Below are positions 25,718 through 34,780 of a stretch of DNA of 62,298 nt, one piece after another; within the stretch, counting starts at the first letter, position 1; each line of letters starts with the position of its first letter. The stretch lies in assembly GCA_001897425.1 (NCBI GenBank), contig MKSW01000024.1, positions 1 through 62,298 on the forward strand, read 5' to 3'. The position numbers and the translations under genes are program-made. Origin of the DNA: Actinobacteria bacterium 69-20 (GTDB lineage: Bacteria; Actinomycetota; Actinomycetes; Mycobacteriales; Nakamurellaceae). Below the pieces are notes generated by a model. That model saw only the letters and a list, made by a program, of their open reading frames with translations, made no database searches and was not told the DNA's origin.

Positions 25718-27259
25718 GTGTTGACCTTCATCGTCCGTCGCGTGATCGCGGCGTTTTTCATCACCATCGGCGCATCGTTCATCGCGTTCTTCCTGGTAGC
25801 GCACGCCGGGGACCCGCTCGCAAAGGCCGCTGCCATCCAGCAACCGCAGGCGCGGGAGCAGGCGAAACTGACGATCATCACGGCGCTGCACCTGGATCAG
25901 AACTTCATTGTCCGTTTCTTCCTGTGGCTCAAGGGCGTGCTGGGCTGCCTGGTCGGCCAATGCGACTTCGGCAGCTCGATCACCGGGAACTCGGTGAACG
26001 TCGACCTGGCCAACGCGCTGCTCATCTCACTGCGGCTCATCACCGCGGCGACGGTCGCCGCCATCCTGATCGGGATCTCGATCGGCATCATCACGGCGCT
26101 TCGGCAGTACTCCGGCCTCGACTATGTCGTGACGTTCTTCGCGTTCCTGTTCTTCTCGCTGCCGGTCTTCTGGTTCGGCGTGATCCTCAAGGACGGCCTC
26201 GGCATCCGGTTCAACGACTTCCTGCAGCAGGACCATGGCGCCTTCTCGTGGCGGGCGATCATCATCGTCGCGCTGCTGATGGGCGTCATCGCCTACTCGC
26301 TGTTCGGCGGCCAGCTCTACCGGCGGCTCATTACGGGCGGGGTGACGGCCGTCGTCACCTTCGGCGCGATGTACTACATCACCGTCACGCACTGGCTGCT
26401 CAATCCCAGCCTCGGCATCGTGCTGATCATCGTCATCTCCGCGGCGATGGGCCTCGGCGTCACCGTGCTGACTGCCGGCCTACGCAACCGCAAGGCGCTG
26501 CTCACGTCGATGACGACGGTCGCCGTCGGCGCCGCGTTGTGGTATCCACTGCAGTACTACTTCTACCAAGGCTTCACATTCTGGAAGCTGATGCTGCTGC
26601 TCCTCATCGCGATCGTGGTGGGCATCGTCATCGGCTACCTCTACGGCGGGGACGACAAGGGCCTGTCCGCCCGCACCGGCGCGATCACGGCCGTCACCAC
26701 GTCATTCATCATCTTCACCGACCGCATGATGCGGGCGTGGCACTCCTACGTAACGAACCCGCAGATCAACGGGCGCCCGATCAAGCTGACGCTGCCGGCG
26801 ACGCCGCTGCTCAAAGGCGACTTCTGGATCCAGACGACCGACGTCTTCACCCATCTGCTGCTGCCGACCGTCACGCTGATGCTCATCTCGCTGGCGACGC
26901 ACTCGCGGTTCGCGCGGGCGTCGATGCTCGAGGTGCTGAACCAGGATTACATCCGCACCGCCCGGTCCAAGGGGCTGACCGAGCGGACCGTGGTGATGCG
27001 GCACGCGTTCCGCAACGCACTCATTCCGCTGGCGACGGTGGTGTCCTTCGACATCGCCGGACTGATTGCGGGTGCGGTGCTGACGGAGACCGTCTTCGGC
27101 TGGAAGGCGATGGGCAAGCTGTTCCAGGACGGGCTCGTACAGACCGACCCGAATCCCGTCATGGCGTTCTTTGTCGTCGCGGCGGTGATCGCGGTGCTCG
27201 CCAACCTGCTCGCCGACATCGCGTACGGCGCGCTCGATCCCAGGATCCGGGTGAAGTGA
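25718..27259 (+). CDS. Peptide-type ABC permease (DppB-like) with membrane insertion
   Basis: 513 residues against the usual 310-340. N-terminal 1-150 and C-terminal from about 335 match DppB/OppB: FIVRRVIAAFFITIGASFIAF at the start, then ASMLEVLNQDYIRTARSKGL with the EAA loop (RNALIPLATVVSFDIAG) and FGWKAMGKLF. Between about 165 and 330 lies an extra hydrophobic block of roughly four to five membrane segments (WRAIIIVALLMGVIAYSL, GIVLIIVISAAMGLGVTVL, LMLLLLIAIVVGIVIGYL). GTG start after AAAGGAG. Overlaps the next gene's ATG at the stop. Confidence 0.88.
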   Translation: MLTFIVRRVIAAFFITIGASFIAFFLVAHAGDPLAKAAAIQQPQAREQAKLTIITALHLDQNFIVRFFLWLKGVLGCLVGQCDFGSSITGNSVNVDLANALLISLRLITAATVAAILIGISIGIITALRQYSGLDYVVTFFAFLFFSLPVFWFGVILKDGLGIRFNDFLQQDHGAFSWRAIIIVALLMGVIAYSLFGGQLYRRLITGGVTAVVTFGAMYYITVTHWLLNPSLGIVLIIVISAAMGLGVTVLTAGLRNRKALLTSMTTVAVGAALWYPLQYYFYQGFTFWKLMLLLLIAIVVGIVIGYLYGGDDKGLSARTGAITAVTTSFIIFTDRMMRAWHSYVTNPQINGRPIKLTLPATPLLKGDFWIQTTDVFTHLLLPTVTLMLISLATHSRFARASMLEVLNQDYIRTARSKGLTERTVVMRHAFRNALIPLATVVSFDIAGLIAGAVLTETVFGWKAMGKLFQDGLVQTDPNPVMAFFVVAAVIAVLANLLADIAYGALDPRIRVK

Positions 27260-28410
27260 TGGCGGACGGATACTCGGGCGAGATCACCGAGATGGGCGGC
27301 GCGGAAGAACTGATCGGCGTCTCGGAGATGGCGGACGACGCCGGGATCGCCGAGCCGGATATGACGGAGTTCCGGGAGGAGCGCGACTTCCGGGCGAAGG
27401 AGGTCGAGGGGCTCTCCCAGGGGCAGATCGTCTGGCGCCGGTTCATGCACCACCGGGCCGCGGTCGTCTCGCTGGTGGCGTTGGTCCTGGTCGTGATCCT
27501 GGCGTCGACGAGCATCGGCTGGGGGCCGATCCCGCACTGGTGGAAGTGGAGCTACGCCACCACGCTGGTCGCGCAGCCGAATCAGGCCCCGACGTTGGCC
27601 TGGCCGCTCTTTTCCGGGCGCGGGTTCACGTTTGCGTTGGGCGAGTTCCCGTTCGGCGCGGATCAGCTGGGCTACGACAACTTCGCCCGGGTGATGCGCG
27701 GTATCCAGCAGACGCTCGTCGTGATCCTCATCATGGGCGTGCTCACCACCGTGATCGGCACCGTGCTCGGCGCGGTCGCCGGGTACTACCGGGGCTGGAT
27801 CGAGTCGGTGATCATGCGGTTCACCGACCTGATGATCACGCTGCCGATCATTCTGGTGACGGCGGTGCTCGGTTTCGTGTTCGGGGCGCACGGGGTGTTG
27901 ATCGTGGGTACCTGTCTGGGGCTGCTGTCCTGGACGGGACTGGCCCGGCTGGTGCGAGCCGAGTTCCTGTCGTTGCGCGAGCGTGAGTTCGTGGATGCGG
28001 CGAAGGTGGCCGGCGCCTCCGACATGCGCATCATCTTCAAGCACATCCTGCCGAACGCGATCGGCGTCATCGTGGTCAATATGACGCTGGTGATGTCCGG
28101 TGGCATCCTCGCCGAGGCTGCGCTCTCCTTCCTCGGCTTCGGTATCCAATACCCTGACGTGTCGCTCGGATCGCTGATCTCGGAGTACCAAACGGCGATG
28201 CTGTCCGGGCAGCCGTGGCTGTTCATCTGGCCGGGCGTGTTCATCATCCTGATCGTGCTGTGCCTGAACTTCGTCGGCGACGGCCTGCGGGACGCCTTCG
28301 ATCCGCGCCAGCGCCGCATCCCCAAGGCCCGGGACCTGCGCAAGCCGACCGTCGAGGGGCCGATGGTGGAGGCCGACGGTCAGGCCCCGGGCGGGGTGAC
28401 CGCCTCGTGA
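27259..28410 (+). CDS. Peptide-type ABC permease (DppC-like)
   Basis: 383 residues. A polar 50-residue N-terminal extension rich in acidic residues (EELIGVSEMADDAG) precedes the permease, which has five to six membrane segments and the EAA loop AAKVAGASDMRIIFKHILPNA, plus FLGFGIQYPDVSLGSLISE typical of DppC. ATG overlaps the stop of the DppB-like gene. It is the second half of the channel of this importer. Confidence 0.9.
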   Translation: MADGYSGEITEMGGAEELIGVSEMADDAGIAEPDMTEFREERDFRAKEVEGLSQGQIVWRRFMHHRAAVVSLVALVLVVILASTSIGWGPIPHWWKWSYATTLVAQPNQAPTLAWPLFSGRGFTFALGEFPFGADQLGYDNFARVMRGIQQTLVVILIMGVLTTVIGTVLGAVAGYYRGWIESVIMRFTDLMITLPIILVTAVLGFVFGAHGVLIVGTCLGLLSWTGLARLVRAEFLSLREREFVDAAKVAGASDMRIIFKHILPNAIGVIVVNMTLVMSGGILAEAALSFLGFGIQYPDVSLGSLISEYQTAMLSGQPWLFIWPGVFIILIVLCLNFVGDGLRDAFDPRQRRIPKARDLRKPTVEGPMVEADGQAPGGVTAS

Positions 28411-28469
28411 GGTGCGCGACGTTGCCGGCCGTGCTCGGCCCGCGCTCAGACCTATTCTCAGGCCCGCTC

Positions 28470-29096
28470 TTATGCCATGGCCGCGGTCAGCACGCCGATC
28501 AGGACGAGCACGGGTGCGGCGACGATCACCGGCCAATGCCAGCGCACCGGAACCCGCTCGAACTCCAGGCGCGGATCGTCGAGGTGCCCGGCGTCGCGGA
28601 GCTCCTCCCAGCGCCGGCGCACCGCGGCGGCCGCGGCACCGGACGGGCTGGTCGGCACGTCTCCGGGTCGGATCGACCCGCCCGGCCCGTAGCTGGACTC
28701 GGGCAGCCCCTTCGTCGACCCGCGGCTGACGGCGCGGGCGGTGGCGATGCCGCCCGGGGCCGGTGCCGCCCACGCGGTGTACTTCCCGTATGCCGTGATG
28801 AGGGTGAGCGCCCACTTCGTGTCGATGCGCTGGATCGCCGGCCACGGCAGATCGATGGTGCGCAACACGTTCACCACATGCACGCCGGCATCGTCGACCG
28901 CCACCTGCGGCTGCCAGTAGCTGGCCCAGACGGCGAGTGCCACCAGAGCCAACCACGGTCCGACAGTCCACACCGCGGACACTCCGTCATGGACGAGGGA
29001 CACGACGAGAGCGAACAGGCACAGTCCGACGATCGAGCCCGCCAGGACCCGCCCGAACAGGGGCCGGAACACCGATGTGCCGGACGCAGAAGTCAT
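28470..29096 (-). CDS. Membrane protein with PH-like domain
   Basis: 208 residues. Two adjacent N-terminal membrane segments (GSIVGLCLFALVVSLVHDG, LVALAVWASYW), then a PH-like region (VAVDDAGVHVVNVLRTIDLPW), then a final membrane segment (VIVAAPVLVLIGVLTAAMA). It looks like the Mycobacteriales PH-domain membrane proteins of unknown function. It is on the opposite strand between the permease and ATPase genes of the peptide transporter. ATG at 29096 was preferred to the longer GTG form. Confidence 0.75.
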   Translation of the reverse strand: MTSASGTSVFRPLFGRVLAGSIVGLCLFALVVSLVHDGVSAVWTVGPWLALVALAVWASYWQPQVAVDDAGVHVVNVLRTIDLPWPAIQRIDTKWALTLITAYGKYTAWAAPAPGGIATARAVSRGSTKGLPESSYGPGGSIRPGDVPTSPSGAAAAAVRRRWEELRDAGHLDDPRLEFERVPVRWHWPVIVAAPVLVLIGVLTAAMA

Positions 29097-29143
29097 GGCG
29101 CCATCATGGCATCGCAGCGGATGACGACAGGACGGTACCGCGC

Positions 29144-30955
29144 ATGAGTTCAACGATGGCTGCCGCAGCGACGACGCGGCAACCGGGCGGCCCGGTGCTG
29201 CGCGTCGATGACCTCTCGATCGACTTCTGGGTGGACGGCACCTGGTACCCGGCCGTGGAGGGCGCCTCCTTCACGCTGGCAGCCGGTGAAGTGCTGGCGA
29301 TCGTCGGCGAGTCCGGCTCGGGCAAGTCGACCGTGGCGATGAGCCTGATGGGCTTGCTGCCGAGCAACTCGCACGTGCGCGGCTCGATCAAACTGGGTGA
29401 CCGGCAGGTGGTCGGTGCGCCGGAGCGGGTGCTGCGACACCTGCGCGGCGAGGACATCGCGGTGATCTTCCAGGAGCCGATGACGGCGCTGAACCCGGTG
29501 TACACCATCGGGTTCCAGATCGCCGAAATGCTGCGCACACACACGTCGATGGCACCGAGGGCCGCCCGCGCGCGAGCGATCGAACTACTGCGCATGGTCG
29601 AGATCCCGGACCCGGAACGGCGTGTCGACTCCTACCCGCACCAGCTCTCCGGTGGGCAGCGGCAGCGCGCGATGATCGCCCAATCGCTGGCCTGCGATCC
29701 GAAGATCCTGCTCGCCGACGAGCCGACCACGGCGCTCGACGTGACCGTGCAGGCGGAGATCCTGAAACTGATGCGGGATCTGAAGGAGCGCATCGACGCA
29801 TCCATCATCCTGATCACGCACGACATGGGCGTGGTCGCCGACATGGCCGACCGGATCCTGGTGATGAAGGACGGCAAGCTGGTGGAAGCCGGCACGGCCG
29901 ATCAGATCTTCCACCGGCCGCAGCACCCGTACACCCAGCAGCTGCTGGACGCGGTGCCGCACCTCGGCGCGGCGACGGCCGGCGGCGCCACGCTGGAACT
30001 CGCGGAACGCGCGCTGGCGCCCGACGAGTTCGGCGCGCCGGCGAAGGTCGACCCGCGGCGACGCGCCGAACCGCCGGCGGCGACCGACCTGGTGGTGGAC
30101 CTGGCAGGGGTGGCGGTGGAATACCCGCGGCGCGGCCGCACGCCGGCCTTCCGCGCGGTCTCCGGCTTCGACCTGCAGATCGGCGTCGGCGAGGTGGTCG
30201 GCCTGGTCGGCGAGTCCGGCTCCGGCAAGACCACGATCGGGCGCGCGCTGGTAGGGCTGCTCCCGTTCGTGGAGGGCACGGCGACGGTGCTGGGCACCAA
30301 TATCGTCGGCGCCCACGGCGGGGCGCTGCGGCAGATGCGTCGAGGGCTGTCGATCGTCTTCCAGGACCCCGGGTCGTCGCTCAACCCGCGCCTGCCGATC
30401 GGCGAGTCGATCGGCGAGCCGCTGCTTCTGCACAAGATCGCCCGCGGGGCGGAGCTCTCCCGGCGGGTCGAGGCGCTGCTCGACCAGGTCAAGCTGTCCA
30501 GGTCCATGCGGAACCGGTACCCGCACGAGCTGTCCGGCGGGCAGCGGCAACGCGTCGGTATCGCGCGGGCGCTGGCGCTGAACCCGAAGCTGCTGATCGC
30601 GGACGAACCGACCTCGGCGCTCGACGTGTCGGTGCAGGCGACCGTGCTGGAGCTCTTCCAGGAGCTGCAGCGGGAGGCCGGATTCGCCTGCCTGTTCGTG
30701 ACGCACGATCTTGCGGTGGTGGAGATCCTGGCCCGTCGGATCGCGGTGATGCACCACGGCGAGCTGGCCGAGATGGGTACCACGGCACAGATTCTCGGCG
30801 ACCCCATCGACCCGTACACCCAACGACTGTTGGCTGCCGTGCCGGTGCCGGACCCGCAGGAGCAGGCCGAGCGCCGTGCCCAGCGCGACGCGATCATCGC
30901 GGCCGGGGTCGGTCTGAACGAGGACGAGAAGGACTACGAGGTCTTCTCCGGCTGA
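29144..30955 (+). CDS. Peptide-type ABC transporter double ATPase (DppD-DppF fusion)
   Basis: 603 residues with two complete ATPase domains. First: VGESGSGKSTVAMSLMGLL, SGGQRQRAMIAQSLAC, ILLADEPTTALDVT, ITHDMG. Second from about residue 320: [55 protein letters not shown]. Each is followed by the oligopeptide C-terminal segment (HPYTQQLLDAVPHL; DPYTQRLLAAVP). It energises the importer encoded by the three preceding transporter genes. ATG at 29144; the mshB start follows 45 bases after the stop. Confidence 0.92.
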   Translation: MSSTMAAAATTRQPGGPVLRVDDLSIDFWVDGTWYPAVEGASFTLAAGEVLAIVGESGSGKSTVAMSLMGLLPSNSHVRGSIKLGDRQVVGAPERVLRHLRGEDIAVIFQEPMTALNPVYTIGFQIAEMLRTHTSMAPRAARARAIELLRMVEIPDPERRVDSYPHQLSGGQRQRAMIAQSLACDPKILLADEPTTALDVTVQAEILKLMRDLKERIDASIILITHDMGVVADMADRILVMKDGKLVEAGTADQIFHRPQHPYTQQLLDAVPHLGAATAGGATLELAERALAPDEFGAPAKVDPRRRAEPPAATDLVVDLAGVAVEYPRRGRTPAFRAVSGFDLQIGVGEVVGLVGESGSGKTTIGRALVGLLPFVEGTATVLGTNIVGAHGGALRQMRRGLSIVFQDPGSSLNPRLPIGESIGEPLLLHKIARGAELSRRVEALLDQVKLSRSMRNRYPHELSGGQRQRVGIARALALNPKLLIADEPTSALDVSVQATVLELFQELQREAGFACLFVTHDLAVVEILARRIAVMHHGELAEMGTTAQILGDPIDPYTQRLLAAVPVPDPQEQAERRAQRDAIIAAGVGLNEDEKDYEVFSG

Positions 30956-31000
30956 GCGGCGGTGCTGTTCTCCGGCGGGAGTCGTGGCAGGGGCATCGAT

Positions 31001-31873
31001 GTGACGACAAGAGCGGGCGGGATCGTCGCCGTGCACGCCCATCCCGACGACGAGTCGATCACCATGGGGGCGACCCTCGCCCGGTATGCGGCGATCGGTG
31101 TGCCCGTCACGCTGGTCACGGCCACGCTCGGCGAACAGGGCGAGCTGATGTACGGCAGGTGCGGCGGGCTGGACGCCGACCACGCCGATCAACTCGGCGG
31201 GTACCGGCTGGCCGAACTCGAACGGGCCTGCCGGGCGATGGGCATCGGCGATCGGCGGATGCTCGGCGGCCTCGGGTGCTTCCGCGATTCCGGGATGGCC
31301 GGCGAGCCGTCGGCCGCGCATCCGCGGGCATTCATCGGTGCGCAGACCGGAGGACCGCGCCACGGCGAGGCGGTGGCCGCGTTGGCGCACGTGCTCGACG
31401 AACTGCGGCCGCGCGCGGTGCTCAGCTACGACGCGACGGGCGGTTATGGCCACCCCGACCACATCGCGGCGCATGACGTCACCGTGGCAGCCTTCGCCCA
31501 CTATGTCGCTCGCGCGGTCCCGGCCTGCCGGCTGCTGGAGGTGGTGCGGCCCCGCGCGGCGGTGCGCGACGCGCTCGAAAGGCTGTGGGCGGGGCCGCTT
31601 CCCGAAGTCTTCGAGCGGCCGGCGCTCGATGAGCTCGGCACCCTCGTCGGCGAGGCTGAGTGGGACATCGGGATTCCCGTCGGCCCGTGGGCCGCGGCCC
31701 GTCGCGCGGCCATGGCGGCGCACGCCACCCAGCTCACGGTGTGGGCCGGATCGGTGGACGGGTTTGCGCTCACCAACCTCAAGGCGCAACCATTGCTACC
31801 CGTCGAGTACTTTCGAATGCTGTCCGGACCGCCGGTACCTCCGGGGGCGACGGACCTGATGGCAGGGATGTGA
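31001..31873 (+). CDS. mshB: GlcNAc-Ins deacetylase MshB (mycothiol biosynthesis)
   Basis: 290 residues. The zinc motifs HAHPDDESITMGATLARY and GYGHPDHIAAHDV, with HADQLGGYRLAELERACRAMGIG between, mark MshB, the LmbE-family enzyme that removes the acetyl group from GlcNAc-inositol in the second committed stage of mycothiol synthesis. GTG at 31001 was chosen because AGGGG lies eight bases upstream; a GTG at 30962 is the alternative. Presence of the gene places the organism among mycothiol-producing actinobacteria. A dispersed motif follows 50 bases after the stop. Confidence 0.88.
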   Translation: MTTRAGGIVAVHAHPDDESITMGATLARYAAIGVPVTLVTATLGEQGELMYGRCGGLDADHADQLGGYRLAELERACRAMGIGDRRMLGGLGCFRDSGMAGEPSAAHPRAFIGAQTGGPRHGEAVAALAHVLDELRPRAVLSYDATGGYGHPDHIAAHDVTVAAFAHYVARAVPACRLLEVVRPRAAVRDALERLWAGPLPEVFERPALDELGTLVGEAEWDIGIPVGPWAAARRAAMAAHATQLTVWAGSVDGFALTNLKAQPLLPVEYFRMLSGPPVPPGATDLMAGM

Positions 31874-31922
31874 CGATCGTGAACGGCACACGCGCCCGGA
31901 ACCGGCGCACCGGCGGCGCCGC

Positions 31923-31936
31923 GAACAGCGTCATAC
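31923..31936 (+). repeat. Exact copy of dispersed motif
   Basis: GAACAGCGTCATAC, exact, in the 82-bp gap between mshB and dapC. Confidence 0.8.
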
Positions 31937-31955
31937 CCGATGTGAAGGACTTTCG

Positions 31956-33137
31956 TTGATCACCGTGGCACAGCCTCCAGCGCATGCGACACCGGCCGAG
32001 ACGCTCCCCTCGTTCCCGTGGGACACCATCGCCGAATACAAGGATCTCGCGGCGCGGCACCCCGACGGCCTCATCGACCTGTCCGTGGGGTCGCCGGTGG
32101 ATAGGGTGCCCGTCGCTGTGCGCACCGCACTCGCCGACGGCTCGGACTCGCCGGGGTACCCGCAGGTGGCCGGCACCCGGGAATTGCGCGGCGCTTACGC
32201 GGCGTGGTTGGCACGCGCGCACGGCGTCTCGGTGGAGCCGGCGAATGTGCTGCCGACGATCGGGTCGAAGGAACTCGTGGCGTCGCTGCCGGGACAACTC
32301 GGGCTGGGCGCCGGCGACACGGTGGTGATCCCGGAGCTCGCGTACCCGACGTACGAGGTGGGCGTGCGGATGGCGGGCGCCACGCTGGTGCGCGGCGACG
32401 CGGCGGATCTCGTGACCGCGAATCTCGGTGCGGGGAATCTTGGTGCCGGGAATCTTGGTGCCGGGAATCTTGGTGCGAAGAAGCCGGTCTCGATGATCTG
32501 GCTGAACTCGCCGTCGAACCCGACCGGTGCCGTGCTGTCGTCCGCGGAGATGGCGCGGGTGGTGGCTTGGGCGCGGGCGCGCGGCGTGATCGTCGCCTCC
32601 GACGAGTGCTACATCGATCTCGGCTGGGATGTGACGCCGCAGTCGATCCTGGACGCCGAGGTCTCCGGGGGGGATCACACCGGGCTGCTCGCGGTGCATT
32701 CGTTGTCCAAACGGTCCAACCTCGCCGGATACCGGCTGGGCTTCGTGTCCGGCGATCCTGCGCTGGTGGCACGGCTCACGGCGCTGCGCAGGCACCTCGG
32801 GCTCATCGTGCCGGGGCCGGTCCAGGCGGCCGGTGTCGCCGCGCTCACCGACGATGCGCCGGTGATGGCGCAACGCAGCCGCTACGCCGCGCGCCGGGAC
32901 GCGCTCACCGCCGCGCTGGGCCGCGCCGGGTTCACGATCGAGCACTCGGCAGCGGGGCTGTACCTGTGGTGCACCCGCGGGGAGGCGGCGCTCGATTCGG
33001 TGGCGTACCTCGCGGCCCGCGGCATCCTGGTGGCGCCCGGCACGTTCTACGGGCCGGCTGGCGCTCGGTACGTTCGCGTCGCGCTGACGGCTACCGATGA
33101 GCGCGTGGCGGCGGTCGCCGCGCGGCTGGCGCACTAG
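31956..33137 (+). CDS. dapC: N-succinyldiaminopimelate aminotransferase DapC
   Basis: 393 residues, class I/II PLP aminotransferase. IDLSVGSPVDRVP, then GYPQVAGTRELRGAYAAWL, WLNSPSNPTGAVL, and HSLSKRSNLAGYRLGF with PLP lysine K252. It serves the succinylase branch of lysine/meso-diaminopimelate synthesis, which also feeds peptidoglycan. TTG start at 31956 after AAGGAC. A run of four NLGAG repeats (residues ~156-175) is inserted after the DLVTA segment; it is encoded by a 15-bp tandem repeat and lies where relatives have a short loop. dapD and dapE are nearby. Confidence 0.9.
   Translation: MITVAQPPAHATPAETLPSFPWDTIAEYKDLAARHPDGLIDLSVGSPVDRVPVAVRTALADGSDSPGYPQVAGTRELRGAYAAWLARAHGVSVEPANVLPTIGSKELVASLPGQLGLGAGDTVVIPELAYPTYEVGVRMAGATLVRGDAADLVTANLGAGNLGAGNLGAGNLGAKKPVSMIWLNSPSNPTGAVLSSAEMARVVAWARARGVIVASDECYIDLGWDVTPQSILDAEVSGGDHTGLLAVHSLSKRSNLAGYRLGFVSGDPALVARLTALRRHLGLIVPGPVQAAGVAALTDDAPVMAQRSRYAARRDALTAALGRAGFTIEHSAAGLYLWCTRGEAALDSVAYLAARGILVAPGTFYGPAGARYVRVALTATDERVAAVAARLAH
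32421..32480 (+). repeat. 15-bp tandem repeat, four units, inside dapC
   Basis: Units AATCTCGGTGCGGGG, then AATCTTGGTGCCGGG twice, then AATCTTGGTGCGAAG. Each codes for NLGAG (last unit NLGAK). Being a multiple of three, changes in copy number keep the frame. Confidence 0.9.
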
Positions 33138-33155
33138 CACCGCCCGCGCGGGGGA

Positions 33156-34181
33156 TCAGGTCGCGGCGTGCAGGGCGGCGTTGAGCCCGGCCCAGCTGCC
33201 GGTGTGCGGCACCGCCTGCACCTCGCCGCTGAGTGAGTGCCGGCGGAAGAGCAGCCCCGAGACTCCGGCCAGGTCGCGCGCCGCCAGCACGGTCCGATCG
33301 CCGTCGGCCAACAGGGCGACCTTCGTGCCGGCCGTGACGTACAGGCCGGCCTCGATGACGCAATCGTCGCCCAGCGGGATCCCGACGCCGGCGTTCGCGC
33401 CGATCAGGCACCGCTCGCCGATCGTCACCTGCACCGTGCCGCCGCCCGAGAGTGTGCCCATGATCGATGCGCCGCCGCCGATGTCGCTGCCGTCGCCGAC
33501 CACCACCCCCTGCGAGATGCGGCCCTCGACCATCGACGCGCCGAGGGTTCCGGCGTTGTAGTTGCAGAACCCCTCGTGCATCACCACGGTGCCGGGAGAC
33601 AGGTACGCGCCGAGCCGGACCCGGTCGGCGTCGGCGATGCGCACGCCGGCCGGCACCACATAGTCCGTCATGCGCGGAAAGCGGTCCACGCCGTGTACTT
33701 CGAGCGGGATGCCCGCCGCCCGCGCGCGCAGGCGGGCCGCGGCGACGTCGTCCGGCTGTACCGCCCCGAGGGAGGTCCACGCGTTGATGGGCAGCACCGC
33801 GAAGATCCCGTCGAGGCTGATGGACCTGGGCATCACCAACCGCGTCGAGAGCAGATGCAGGCGCAGGTAGGCGTCCTCGACGGTGGCGGGTGGGTCTGCC
33901 AGCGAGTCGATCCGCGTATCGGTGACCACCGTCCGCACGTTCCGGATCGGATCCTCGCGCTCCGCGGCGCGCAGGGCTTCGTAAAGGGTGCTGTGAAGGG
34001 CGCCGTGAATGGCGCCGCGCGGCGCTGGTTCGTCATCCGGTTGATCGCTATCCGCGTGCCGCTCGGGGTTTGTGGCGAGGCGCGCTGACGGGTACCAGAC
34101 GTCGAGCACGGAGCCGTCCGATGCGACGGTGGCCAAGCCGAGAGCCGAAGCGCCGCACGTGATTGGAGCGATATCGATCAC
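33156..34181 (-). CDS. dapD: Tetrahydrodipicolinate N-succinyltransferase DapD
   Basis: 341 residues. The actinobacterial type: the N-terminal domain, then the left-handed beta-helix with [38 protein letters not shown] and [14 protein letters not shown], matching the mycobacterial enzyme closely, then VTAGTKV and FRRHSLSG near the C terminus. It transfers a succinyl group to tetrahydrodipicolinate before DapC. The N-terminal part has an extra polar segment ([16 protein letters not shown]) not in Mycobacterium tuberculosis DapD. GTG start at 34181. Opposite orientation to dapC and dapE, as in mycobacteria for dapE. Confidence 0.93.
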   Translation of the reverse strand: MIDIAPITCGASALGLATVASDGSVLDVWYPSARLATNPERHADSDQPDDEPAPRGAIHGALHSTLYEALRAAEREDPIRNVRTVVTDTRIDSLADPPATVEDAYLRLHLLSTRLVMPRSISLDGIFAVLPINAWTSLGAVQPDDVAAARLRARAAGIPLEVHGVDRFPRMTDYVVPAGVRIADADRVRLGAYLSPGTVVMHEGFCNYNAGTLGASMVEGRISQGVVVGDGSDIGGGASIMGTLSGGGTVQVTIGERCLIGANAGVGIPLGDDCVIEAGLYVTAGTKVALLADGDRTVLAARDLAGVSGLLFRRHSLSGEVQAVPHTGSWAGLNAALHAAT

Positions 34182-34230
34182 GCAGGTCAGGATAACCAGC
34201 GGACGATGAGGTTCCGGGCGCGGCGCCCGA

Positions 34231-34674
34231 TCAGGATCCGGATGCGGCGTCCGCGTCCGTCGCCGTCGCTGCGATCAGCACCGTGAGCAGATCACGAACG
34301 GACACGAAGCCGACTGGCGCGCCGTGGTCGTCCACCACCGGGAGATGCCGCACCAGGGCCGCATTGGCCCGCTCGGCGGCGGAGATGATCGTCTCGGTTG
34401 CCCCGACCGTCAACAGATCGGTGCTCATCACGTCCCCCGCCGTCGTCACATCGAAATCGACGTGCATCGCGACCTGGGCGACGATGTCCCGCTCGGATAT
34501 CACGCCGATGACGACGCCGCGACGGATGACGGCGACCGCACCGATCTCGTTGCTCGCGAGGATTTCGACGACGTCGGCCAGCGAGGCGTCCGTGGTCACG
34601 GTGGCGACGGGAGTGCGCATCACCGCCTTGATGGATGTGCCGGGCTTGACCAGGGCAAGGTTCGCGGCGCTCAT
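34231..34674 (-). CDS. Tandem CBS-domain protein
   Basis: 147 residues holding two CBS domains: [22 protein letters not shown] then [21 protein letters not shown], each followed by the hydrophobic beta-alpha-beta unit ([39 protein letters not shown]). CBS pairs bind adenosyl nucleotides and sense energy state. Stand-alone proteins of this kind are common in actinobacteria and of unclear role. ATG at 34674. It precedes dapD by 49 bases, so the two may be cotranscribed. Confidence 0.87.
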   Translation of the reverse strand: MSAANLALVKPGTSIKAVMRTPVATVTTDASLADVVEILASNEIGAVAVIRRGVVIGVISERDIVAQVAMHVDFDVTTAGDVMSTDLLTVGATETIISAAERANAALVRHLPVVDDHGAPVGFVSVRDLLTVLIAATATDADAASGS

Positions 34675-34780
34675 TGTCGTTCCGTTCCTCGTCGGTGCGG
34701 GGGCACCTTCAGTGTCTCCGGGCGTGTCGGCGCCGGGCCAGGGCCGTTGGTCCCGAGCATCCTTGGGTCAGGCGTGCACG

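Noticed and set aside
29585-31789. Long open frame on the minus strand (734 codons) over the double ATPase and mshB
   Set aside because: It is the antisense of two well-matched genes; His/Arg/Pro-rich composition and no family motif, typical of high-GC shadow frames.
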